Positions 19,582-28,153 of a stretch of 64,000 bases of DNA are shown piece by piece. This stretch comes from Deltaproteobacteria bacterium HGW-Deltaproteobacteria-6 (GTDB lineage: Bacteria > Desulfobacterota > Syntrophia > Syntrophales > Smithellaceae). The notes under the pieces were generated by a model that saw only the letters and a list, made by a program, of their open reading frames with translations, was not told the DNA's origin and did not search any database. Positions within the stretch are counted from its first letter, which is position 1. The number at the start of each line of letters is the position of its first letter. The translations under genes were made by a program, and so were the position numbers. Where the stretch lies: positions 180,300 to 244,299 of the forward strand of contig PHAT01000001.1 in the NCBI GenBank assembly GCA_002840435.1, read 5' to 3'.

Positions 19582-21465
19582 ATGATGAAAATTAACTTGC
19601 GATATCGGGAACTCTTGATTTCTCTTTTGTTGACAGGCATGGTGTTGCTTGTTTATGGGCAGGTGGCCCATTTTGATTTTAATAATATTGATGATCAGTT
19701 ATATGTCACACAGAATTACCATATCCAGAATGGTATAAGCATTGGTGGCATTGTCACGGTTTTCACGTCAAGTCAGATTGCAAACTGGCATCCGTTAACG
19801 TTACTGTCGCTGATGATCGACCATGAAGTCTATGGTTTAAATGCCGGCGGCTATCATTTAACTAATCTTCTGTTTCACATTATCAATACGCTATTATTAT
19901 TTTTTCTTTTAAGCAAAATGACCGGTACTGTCTATCGGAGCCTTCTTGTAGCCGCCTTGTTTGGTTTACATCCCATGCATGTGGAATCGGTTGTCTGGAT
20001 ATCAGAGCGGAAAGATGTTTTAAGCGCTTTTTTCTGGTTATTAACGATATGGGCCTATGCTGTATATGTCAAAAATCCCGGGATTAAGAATTATATTCCC
20101 GTTTTTGTCTTTTTTGCTCTGGGATTAATGTCCAAACCGATGGTCGTGACATTGCCGTTTGTGTTACTTTTGCTTGATTACTGGCCTTTGAACCGATTGA
20201 AGGTCAAGAAAGTTCTTCTTCTCGAAAAAATTCCTTTATTCATTTTAACGATATTATCCTGTGTTATTACCTATCTGGTGCAAAAACAGGCCGGAGCGGT
20301 GGGCACAATAGAAAATTTCCCACTGGATGTCCGCATTTATAATGCGATTGTTTCCTACTATCGATATCTAGAAAAAGCGCTTCTGCCCTTAAATCTGTCG
20401 GTTTATTATCCGCATCCGGGGATGTGGCCGATAGAGCAAGTCGTACTCGCAGGTAGCGTAATTGTCTTGTTGAGTATTTTAATCTGGAAGAAAAAGGAAT
20501 GTTGCCCGTATCTTCCCGTGGGTTGGTTATGGTATCTTGGGACACTGGTACCAGTCATTGGCATTGTTCAGGTTGGCAGCCAGTCCATGGCAGATCGATA
20601 TTCTTACATACCGCTCATCGGCCTTTTTATCATGGTGGTTTGGGGCGTTCCTGATTTGATTAAAAATCGGCCATATAAACAAATCGTTCTTGGTTTCATC
20701 ACTGGCCTGATGATTATTGTCTTCTCTTTTCTGAGTTGGCAACGATGCCAGTTATGGGGAGATAACGTAGCTTTATGGACGGATGCTTTAAGCAACTATA
20801 AGATTGCCTTTGCCTATAACCTCAGAGGGTTAAGTTATATTGAAAAAGGAAATTACTCACGGGCTATTGAAGATTACAGCGCTGCTCTGGCTATACAGCC
20901 TGATGCGGAATTCTACAGTAATCGGGCTACTGCCTATGGAGCATTGAAGCAATATGGACAAGCATTCGATGATATTAATCATGCGCTGAAAATTAAGCCT
21001 GCTTATGCAGATGCATATTACAATCGGGGATTGTTTTATTATGAACTCGGAAAGTTTGATCTGGCTGTTCTGGATTTCACATCTGCGGTAAGCATTAAGC
21101 CCGATATGTATGATGCCTTTGTGAGTCGAGGCGTTGCTTTTGGTTCCCAGAAACAGTATGAAAAAGCACTTGCCGATTTCAATCAGGCGCTGAATATTCA
21201 TCCTAATTTTTTGCAAGCCCATTATAATCGAGGCATCGTTTATAATATTTATCAGCAATATAATCTTGCTATTAACGATTTCACAAAAGTCTTGCGAATA
21301 AAACCGGATTATGCGGAAGCTCATAACTATATTGGAATGGCCTTGTCAAAGACGGGAAGGTATGAGGAAGCAATGAGCCACTTTAAAGAGGCCTTGCAGA
21401 TCAAACCTGATTATATGGATGCCGCCAGGAATTTAAGGGACGTTAAAGCCAGAATGAGAAAATGA
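19582..21465 (+). CDS. TMTC-like membrane glycosyltransferase with TPR domain (first copy)
   Basis: A 627-aa protein. Residues about 10-400 form a polytopic GT-C-type membrane region with the markers DDQLYVTQN, ANWHPLTLLS, GLHPMHVESVVWISERKDVLS and LLLDYWPL, as in the TMTC/DUF1736 family (protein O-mannosyltransferases in animals). Residues about 410-625 are tetratricopeptide repeats of the A.AYYNRGLFYYELGKF type. It probably transfers a lipid-linked sugar to a protein on the outer face of the inner membrane. The position right after pilA makes pilin the natural candidate substrate (inference). A paralogue lies at 25.6 kb. Confidence 0.82.
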   Translation: MMKINLRYRELLISLLLTGMVLLVYGQVAHFDFNNIDDQLYVTQNYHIQNGISIGGIVTVFTSSQIANWHPLTLLSLMIDHEVYGLNAGGYHLTNLLFHIINTLLLFFLLSKMTGTVYRSLLVAALFGLHPMHVESVVWISERKDVLSAFFWLLTIWAYAVYVKNPGIKNYIPVFVFFALGLMSKPMVVTLPFVLLLLDYWPLNRLKVKKVLLLEKIPLFILTILSCVITYLVQKQAGAVGTIENFPLDVRIYNAIVSYYRYLEKALLPLNLSVYYPHPGMWPIEQVVLAGSVIVLLSILIWKKKECCPYLPVGWLWYLGTLVPVIGIVQVGSQSMADRYSYIPLIGLFIMVVWGVPDLIKNRPYKQIVLGFITGLMIIVFSFLSWQRCQLWGDNVALWTDALSNYKIAFAYNLRGLSYIEKGNYSRAIEDYSAALAIQPDAEFYSNRATAYGALKQYGQAFDDINHALKIKPAYADAYYNRGLFYYELGKFDLAVLDFTSAVSIKPDMYDAFVSRGVAFGSQKQYEKALADFNQALNIHPNFLQAHYNRGIVYNIYQQYNLAINDFTKVLRIKPDYAEAHNYIGMALSKTGRYEEAMSHFKEALQIKPDYMDAARNLRDVKARMRK

Positions 21466-21553
21466 GCAAACATCCATTAAATATTTCACCTTGCTTTACA
21501 TTGTTTTAATATAGTAGCTTTTTTTACAAACAAGAAAAATTAAGGAGATTTAA

Positions 21554-22999
21554 TTGAAAGAGGAATCAGCTCAACCAAGGCCTGTGACGATCATAGTATT
21601 ATGCATATTCATTGCGGGACTGCTTTTGATTGCCCTGCGCGTGATCTCTTACGGATATATCCCATTTGATGATGCAATGCGCCATGCAGCCAAGGCTGTT
21701 TCCGGAAAGAACTGGAGTGAGATACTCATTCTTCGGCCGGAGATAACCATGGACAGCCATGTCGGCTGGCATAAGATACTGGAATTTATTTATCAAATGA
21801 CAGGATGCTCGGTTGATAATCTTGTTGTGTTTTCAATTGTGTTTCTCTTTATTTTGTTTTGCATTGTCCCGATCTTTTTTTTGAAAAGGCCGGAGGCATG
21901 GTTGATTACTCTGTTCGCTGTCTGGGTTGCGAATTATTCAGACCTGATGCGCACATTCTTAGGAAGACCATACATCTTTACGATGGCCGTCGTGGTGTTT
22001 CTGGGATTTATGTGGCCGCGTTTCAGGTCAAAACACATACCGTGGCCCTCACTTATTATTTTAACTATCCTGATTGCCCTGGCTACGTGGATCCATTGCC
22101 TGTGGTACATGTTTGCCCTGCCTGTTTTGTGTTTTTTTATTGCCCGTGAATGGCGCGCCGGTTTTGTTGTATCTCTGTGTACGATTGCGGGTGTCATAAT
22201 CGGTATGCTCCTGACCGGAAATCCCATCCAGTTTATTTTACAAACTGTCGGCCATTTTTTTCACAGTTTGGGGGACCACACGTTAACTAGGCAGCTTGTT
22301 TCCGAATTCCAGCCTTTCGCCGGGGATCAGATGGTGGTCGTTGCGGTTCTGGGCATGCTGGGTTGGCGTGCTCTTCGCAATTCATGGGATGTTAAAGCAA
22401 TTTATACCCCCATATTTATTCTTGCTGTTACAAGCTGGGTTTTGGGCTTTTTTGTGCTCCGGGTCTGGGTCGATTGGGGAATCCCCGCCGTTTGCATATG
22501 GATTGCACTGGAGTTTGAAGAGTATCTGAACACCGCAATGGAATCTTCTTCATGGAAACGCGTAGGACTGACTCTGGCTATAGCTTGTGTCTTATTCATT
22601 TCCATAACCAATGATTACGGCAGCCGCTGGACACAATCCATGTCTGTGCAGTATCTTTCCGCGGACAATCCTGAACAAAAAAAATGGCTTCCGGAAAAGG
22701 GCGGAATCATTTACAACGATGACATGACGATTTTCTATCAGACATTTTATGCGAATCCTCACGCCCAATGGCGTTACATCCTGGGATTTGAACCGACAAT
22801 GATGCCTCCTGAAGATCTGGCCATCTTAAGAAAAATTCAATGGAACTACGGGGCCGCCGAAGCATACGAACCATGGGTCAAGAAAATGCGGCCGGAAGAC
22901 AGACTGATATTAAGAAGACATTCCATGCCTGCAATCAAAGAACTGGAGTGGAATTTAGCCGCGACAGGGATATGGATAGGCCGTTTGCCGAAAAAATGA
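21554..22999 (+). CDS. Polytopic membrane protein, GT-C-like
   Basis: A 481-aa protein with about ten hydrophobic helices and a soluble C-terminal segment. An early FDDAMRHAAK carries adjacent acidic residues after helix 1, as GT-C glycosyltransferases do, but the family was not recognised with certainty. The start is a TTG at 21554 with AAGGAG 7 bases upstream. It lies in the pilin/TMTC cluster and may take part in the same glycan transfer. Confidence 0.65.
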   Translation: MKEESAQPRPVTIIVLCIFIAGLLLIALRVISYGYIPFDDAMRHAAKAVSGKNWSEILILRPEITMDSHVGWHKILEFIYQMTGCSVDNLVVFSIVFLFILFCIVPIFFLKRPEAWLITLFAVWVANYSDLMRTFLGRPYIFTMAVVVFLGFMWPRFRSKHIPWPSLIILTILIALATWIHCLWYMFALPVLCFFIAREWRAGFVVSLCTIAGVIIGMLLTGNPIQFILQTVGHFFHSLGDHTLTRQLVSEFQPFAGDQMVVVAVLGMLGWRALRNSWDVKAIYTPIFILAVTSWVLGFFVLRVWVDWGIPAVCIWIALEFEEYLNTAMESSSWKRVGLTLAIACVLFISITNDYGSRWTQSMSVQYLSADNPEQKKWLPEKGGIIYNDDMTIFYQTFYANPHAQWRYILGFEPTMMPPEDLAILRKIQWNYGAAEAYEPWVKKMRPEDRLILRRHSMPAIKELEWNLAATGIWIGRLPKK

Positions 23000-23018
23000 T
23001 GATGACGATGAGACAAGT

Positions 23019-23708
23019 TTATCGAAATATATTGTATTTGATAATGCAGTAAAGAGCTCGAAAACCGTCCTTCCAATTAATTTTTTTGCCTTCATCGTAA
23101 GTACGGCCGTAATAGGAGATCCCGACCTCATAGATACGGCACTTTTTCTTCGATATCTTAGCCGTAATTTCCGGTTCAAAACCGAATCTGTTTTCTTCAA
23201 TGGTGATCGACTGAACGATTTCCCGCCGGAAAGCTTTATAACAGGTTTCGACGTCAGTCAGGTTAAGATTAGTAAACATGTTCGATGTTAAAGTAATCAA
23301 TCCGTTGCCGACGCGATGCCAAAAATATACAACCCGGTGCGCTTCTCCACCCATAAAACGTGAACCAAAAACGACATCGGCCTTGTCATTGATAATCGGC
23401 TCGATCATCTTGGGATATTCAGCAGGATCATACTCCAAATCGGCATCCTGAATAATGATCACATCGCCTGTGGCAATCCGGATCCCCTCCCGCAGGGCGG
23501 CTCCTTTACCCTGATTTTTTGATTGATAAACAATCTGGCTTACTTTGGCTGCAATTTTGCTTTGCAGGATTTGCCTTGTCCCGTCAGTTGAATAATCATC
23601 CACGATAATTATTTCTTTGTCCGGATAAGGAGCGTTCAATACAGCGTCAATAAGTTTTTCGATGGTTTCGGCTTCATTATAACAGGGTATTACAACGGAA
23701 AGTTTCAT
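23019..23708 (-). CDS. Family 2 glycosyltransferase (DPM1/polyprenol-phosphate sugar synthase-like)
   Basis: A 229-aa cytosolic GT-A enzyme with VVIPCYNEAETIEKLIDAV, DDYSTDGT and the metal-binding DADLEYDP motif. It lacks C-terminal membrane helices, as in DPM1-type enzymes that make polyprenol-phosphate sugars. Such donors feed GT-C transferases, so the enzyme fits the neighbouring membrane proteins functionally. It is on the opposite strand to them, inserted between two plus-strand genes. Confidence 0.87.
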   Translation of the reverse strand: MKLSVVIPCYNEAETIEKLIDAVLNAPYPDKEIIIVDDYSTDGTRQILQSKIAAKVSQIVYQSKNQGKGAALREGIRIATGDVIIIQDADLEYDPAEYPKMIEPIINDKADVVFGSRFMGGEAHRVVYFWHRVGNGLITLTSNMFTNLNLTDVETCYKAFRREIVQSITIEENRFGFEPEITAKISKKKCRIYEVGISYYGRTYDEGKKINWKDGFRALYCIIKYNIFR

Positions 23709-23812
23709 GCTTTGTCATCCATGATGTTTAAATAGATTTAGATATTGAATTAAATGACACAGAGTAGTGTCGTAAGTCAAAGAAAAAAGATGATTTATTG
23801 TGAGAAATGTTC

Positions 23813-23855
23813 TTGACACAAAAACATCCCCCGCAATACAGTGACCCATCGTAAA
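23813..23855 (+). promoter_or_regulatory. Promoter with the shared ACCCATCGTAAA motif
   Basis: TTGACA at 23813-23818 and a -10-like AATACA 16 bases later are followed from 23841 by GTGACCCATCGTAAA. The same motif with one mismatch follows TTGACA at 13393. It precedes the gene starting at 23885 by about 30 bases. Confidence 0.6.
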
Positions 23856-23884
23856 TGCACCATGATTGTGTGAAGGATTCAATA

Positions 23885-25546
23885 TTGAAGAACTTATCAG
23901 TCAGAAATGAATGGTTCATTAAAGTTATTCTCCTTTCGATAATTTTTCTTTTTATCTTAACAGCCTTTTTGTTGGCGCTTATGCCGCCCATTGCCCGTGA
24001 TGCCCTTATCCATCATCTGGCTATTCCCAAACTTTGGATAAGGCACGGCGGTTTTTATGAAATGCCGTGGGCTGAATATTCTTATTATCCCATGAATGTT
24101 GATTTACTCTATTGGATACCGCTTTATTTCGGAAATGACATCATTCCCAATTTTATTCATCTGGGCTTCGGATTAAGCACGGCTGCAATCATTTACTGCT
24201 ACCTCCGGTGGAGATTCAATGCAATCGCCGGGTTGCTTGGGTTTTTAATCTTTATCAGCACACCGGTCATCAGCAAATTGTCAACAATGGCGTACGTTGA
24301 TCTTGGGTTGGTATTTTTTGTGACCGTCAGCGTTCTGGCATTCATACGATGGCGTGCTGGTGAATATAAAAAATATTCATGGTTGTTGATCTCTTCCGTT
24401 GCTATGGGGCTGGCTTTGGGCACCAAATACAATGGTCTTGTTGCCTGGTTTTTTATGACATTGAGCATCGTCTTCATTTGTTCGAGAGATACAGGCAATT
24501 CCGGGAGGGCAGTGGGGTATGGATTAATATTTTTTATTATTTCATTGGCTGTTTTTTCTCCCTGGTTAGTGAAAAACACCGTCCTGACCGGTAATCCTTT
24601 ATATCCATTGTTTCCCGGCCTTTTCAACAGTCATTCAACAGACGGCGGCGGTTCTAATGCCGCAGCTTTCGGTCATATGAATTATGGCATGTTCAAGATG
24701 CGGGAAATGCTCTATGGGGAAAATTTATGGGACATTTTATTGATACCTTTCCGCATGTTCTATCAGGGGCAGGATGATGTCCCGCGCTATTTTGATGGAG
24801 TTTTGAACCCCGTATTGATTATTTTCGTTCCTTTTGCTTTTATGAAAAAAGATATGAAAATCGAGAATCTGTTTTTCTTGCTGTTTTCCATTTTTTTTAT
24901 CCTGATCGCTCTTTTTCTGGATCAGATCAGAATCCGCTATGTTTTGCCGGTTATTCCTTTTCTTGCCATTCTGTCCGTAACGGGTCTGGTAAACATCTTT
25001 GTATGGCTGACCGCACGAAAAAACATATTGCGGGAAATGTGTATGGCAGGACTGGTCATCATTTTATTAATCCTGTTCAGCATCAATGTTACATATATAC
25101 AGAAATATTTCCAAAAAATTGAGCCTGTAAAGTATCTTATCAAAAAGGAATCGAGAGATGATTTTATTGCGCGTCACGTTTCCAGTTACCCGGCGATAAT
25201 GTACATCAATAGAAATACCCCTGAAGATTCCAAAATCAGACTAATATTATTAGCTGGCCGGGGATATTATCTCAACAGAACTTACCAGGAAGATCGCTCG
25301 CTGGGGATGGGGATGGATTTGATCCGCGGCATGGTCGATAGTTCCGGTGATGAAATATTATTTCGACGGTACCTTGCTTCTCTCAACTGTACGCATCTTC
25401 TTGTCCGCTATGACCTGTTTCAACAATTTTTACAGGACAATTACGATATGAAAAAAATTGAACAACTGAAAAAACAGATGAGCCGTTCCTTAAAAACGGT
25501 TTATGATGATCATCGATATATAGTATTCAGTGTGCTGCGCCAATAA
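23885..25546 (+). CDS. GT39/ArnT-like membrane glycosyltransferase
   Basis: A protein of about 553 aa with some twelve hydrophobic helices and a C-terminal soluble part. After helix 1 the sequence MPPIARDALIHHLAIPKLW carries an acidic residue in the position of the GT-C catalytic aspartate, typical of dolichyl/polyprenyl-phosphate-mannose-dependent transferases. A TTG at 23885 with GAAGGA 8 bases upstream is the best start; an ATG at 23855 has no ribosome site and sits on the promoter motif. The likely donor would be made by the adjacent GT2 enzyme. Confidence 0.75.
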   Translation: MKNLSVRNEWFIKVILLSIIFLFILTAFLLALMPPIARDALIHHLAIPKLWIRHGGFYEMPWAEYSYYPMNVDLLYWIPLYFGNDIIPNFIHLGFGLSTAAIIYCYLRWRFNAIAGLLGFLIFISTPVISKLSTMAYVDLGLVFFVTVSVLAFIRWRAGEYKKYSWLLISSVAMGLALGTKYNGLVAWFFMTLSIVFICSRDTGNSGRAVGYGLIFFIISLAVFSPWLVKNTVLTGNPLYPLFPGLFNSHSTDGGGSNAAAFGHMNYGMFKMREMLYGENLWDILLIPFRMFYQGQDDVPRYFDGVLNPVLIIFVPFAFMKKDMKIENLFFLLFSIFFILIALFLDQIRIRYVLPVIPFLAILSVTGLVNIFVWLTARKNILREMCMAGLVIILLILFSINVTYIQKYFQKIEPVKYLIKKESRDDFIARHVSSYPAIMYINRNTPEDSKIRLILLAGRGYYLNRTYQEDRSLGMGMDLIRGMVDSSGDEILFRRYLASLNCTHLLVRYDLFQQFLQDNYDMKKIEQLKKQMSRSLKTVYDDHRYIVFSVLRQ

Positions 25547-25624
25547 CGCAAGCAGGACGCCATGCTGTTGTAAAAAACAAATCAACATTCATCAGGCGCT
25601 TGAGGAGAGGAGTGATTGAGGCCA

Positions 25625-27325
25625 ATGAGTTCCCTGACAAGTTTTCAGAAGAAAATTGTCGTTATCGTGGTTTTGATTATTTTGATCCTTGCCGGATACT
25701 GGCAGGTGCAAGACTTTGAATTTGTCAATTACGACGATACCATTTATGTGACGCAGAATTTCAAAACTCAAACTGGAATGACCTGGGCGAATATTAAAGG
25801 GACTTTCACAGACTTTAGTATGGCAAACTGGCATCCTTTAACGATGTTGTCGCACATGATGGATTGGCAGTTGTTCGGTGTAAAGGCCGGCGGGCATCAC
25901 TGGAGCAGCCTTATTATCCATATTTTCAATACGGTTTTACTGTTTTTGCTTTTGAACAGTCTGACGGGATCGGTTTGGAGGAGCGCAACAGTTGCAGCTC
26001 TGTTTGCTATTCATCCAATCAATGTTGAATCTGTAGCCTGGATTGCAGAACGGAAGAATGTTTTGAGCACTTTCTTCTGGATGCTGACCATGATGTTTTA
26101 TGTCCGATATGTGAAACGACCGGTTTGGGAAAGGTACCTGCCGGTATTGTTGTGCTTTGCTTTGGGGTTGATGTCAAAGCCAATGCTGGTGACACTCCCT
26201 TTTACGTTGCTTCTGCTTGATTATTGGCCTTTACATCGGACGTATTTTAATACGCTGGGTGAAGGTCCTGAAAAATCGTGTGAGATAAAAGGCATGAAGC
26301 AAAAAGTATCTTTTCTAATAGCTGAAAAAATACCATTATTTGTCTTATCCATCGTTTTTAGCTGCATAACATTATATGCCCAGCATAATGATGGGACATT
26401 ATCAGATCTCGATATGGTACCTATAACAGATCGGATCAGTAATGCCATTGTTTCCTATAGCTTGTATATTAAGAAACTATTATGGCCAATGGATTTAGCC
26501 GTCCTTTATCCATTAGAGCATATACCGATATGGCAGGTAACGTTCGCCGGCCTGTTTCTATTGATCGTGACCACACTGGTTATTAAATATGTGCGTAAAT
26601 ACCCGTTTATGGCGGTAGGCTGGCTCTGGTATATGGGGACTTTGATTCCTGTTATCGGGATTGTTCAAGCAGGTGTCCAGTCTATGGCAGACCGTTACGC
26701 TTATGTTCCTTTTATTGGGCTCTTCGTATTAATTGTATGGGGATTGTTCAGCGTTTCGGCCAGAAAGTGTTCAAAAAAATTGCTTTTAGTAACTATAGCT
26801 GCCGGAATTATTGGTTTGACGACAATGACATATGGGCAGATTCAATATTGGGAAAATAATTATACCCTTTATCATCGAGCACTGGAAGTGGCTAAACCAA
26901 ATTATATACCGCATAAGAATCTGGGTATTCATTTGATTAATCAAAATAGGCCTGAAGAAGCTGTTCAGCATTTACGTAAGGCAATGGAATTTAAGAAAAA
27001 TGATCCGACACTTTATAATAGCATGGGTGTAGCTTTGTTGATGATGAATGACAGCAGTGGTGCAGAAAAGGCATTCAAAACGGCTTTGACGTTTAATCCA
27101 AATAATGCACGGGCGCACAACAATTTAGGTATGGCTTTAATGAATCAGGGAAACTTTGATGAAGCTTTAAAGCATTTTCAAGAGGCAGTAAAGTTAGAAC
27201 CTCTATTCGCAAACGCCCATTATCGATTGTCCATTATTTTTAAACAAAAAGGAATAAGCGATAAAGCTCTTTACCATTACCATGAAGCAATACGTATTAA
27301 TCCCAGATTTTCAGAAATGAAATGA
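25625..27325 (+). CDS. TMTC-like membrane glycosyltransferase with TPR domain (second copy)
   Basis: A paralogue of the gene at 19.6 kb, about 566 aa, with the same markers YDDTIYVTQNF, ANWHPLTMLS, AIHPINVESVAWIAERKNVLS and LLLDYWPLHR in the membrane region. The TPR part (about 430-565) is shorter, with roughly four repeats against six or more in the first copy. An in-frame TTG at 25616 is an alternative start. The two copies differ enough to suggest separate acceptors or carrier partners rather than a recent duplication. Confidence 0.8.
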   Translation: MSSLTSFQKKIVVIVVLIILILAGYWQVQDFEFVNYDDTIYVTQNFKTQTGMTWANIKGTFTDFSMANWHPLTMLSHMMDWQLFGVKAGGHHWSSLIIHIFNTVLLFLLLNSLTGSVWRSATVAALFAIHPINVESVAWIAERKNVLSTFFWMLTMMFYVRYVKRPVWERYLPVLLCFALGLMSKPMLVTLPFTLLLLDYWPLHRTYFNTLGEGPEKSCEIKGMKQKVSFLIAEKIPLFVLSIVFSCITLYAQHNDGTLSDLDMVPITDRISNAIVSYSLYIKKLLWPMDLAVLYPLEHIPIWQVTFAGLFLLIVTTLVIKYVRKYPFMAVGWLWYMGTLIPVIGIVQAGVQSMADRYAYVPFIGLFVLIVWGLFSVSARKCSKKLLLVTIAAGIIGLTTMTYGQIQYWENNYTLYHRALEVAKPNYIPHKNLGIHLINQNRPEEAVQHLRKAMEFKKNDPTLYNSMGVALLMMNDSSGAEKAFKTALTFNPNNARAHNNLGMALMNQGNFDEALKHFQEAVKLEPLFANAHYRLSIIFKQKGISDKALYHYHEAIRINPRFSEMK

Positions 27326-28153
27326 ATTTAAGGGAATAAAGACCAGCATATGTTAATTTTCGAGGATAAAATCTCTGTCGCTTGTGGCGGCTGAACCAAG
27401 GTTCCCATCGAAGAAATCCAGCTGTCTTGAATAACCTGTCCGTGAATTATGAACCCAATCATAATATCCATAGGATGCTTTTAATAATTCCATAAATATA
27501 TAGATATAATAATATCTTATATGCATTACTCCGGAATATTAATTTGCCTTGACTTTAGTTTCTGTTTGGTTTAATAACGATCATGACCTTTAGTCAGTAG
27601 TTGACTTAAACCCATAAGGTAAGGCGGGCTTAAGGTTATCCCTCGGGGTTCAGAGTTTCCCCCCTGAGTGTCAGGAATTGATGCCTGGGTGTGTCCGCGG
27701 GGCAAAATCAATTTCAATAATTATTTTTGACTTCTCTTCAAAGTGGAAAGGGAGCCACGGAATGCCTGAAGTCTTTACTTTCATATTTTTCGTTTCATGG
27801 CTTCATGAGCGAAAATTAGCATCAAGAGTAAAAGCTTCGTCAAGCTGGTTCAATTGCCTGTTTTTTTATCAAGAATTACATCGTTTTTATCATCACCATA
27901 AAAATAATGAAATAAACAAAAAACTCCTCGCTGTATTTTCTACGGCGACGTGTTTTGTGCTGCCGGAAATACAATGGAGAAAGGAAGTGATAAGCTCACC
28001 ATTATAACTTAAGATGACAAATGAATCGGTGATTGCACGACTCATGAAATATTGAATGAAGTATGAAAGTTAAATGGGGCGTAGCTTGGCCTCAAACAAT
28101 TTATGAATCGCAAAACAAACTAGCGGCTCATAAGAAAATGAAGGAGGAGAATA
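27326..28153. other. Long intergenic region upstream of the beta-oxidation genes
   Basis: 828 bases with no convincing gene. One strong plus-strand promoter (27549-27577) lies in it, followed by a GC-richer stretch at about 27610-27720 with short complementary segments that could fold. A 109-codon ORF at 27678-28007 has no ribosome site and no recognisable composition. Confidence 0.5.
27549..27577 (+). promoter_or_regulatory. Candidate sigma-70 promoter, far upstream of the fadN-like gene
   Basis: TTGACT, a 17-base spacer and TAATAA. Transcription would start near 27584 and leave a leader of about 570 bases before the fadN-like gene, or produce a separate small RNA. Confidence 0.5.

Noticed and set aside
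20857-21324. 155-codon minus-strand ORF opposite the TPR repeats
   Set aside because: Antisense of repeated TPR codons often stays open; no start signal or domain.
27678-28007. 109-codon ORF upstream of the fadN-like gene
   Set aside because: No ribosome site and irregular composition; treated as part of the non-coding gap.
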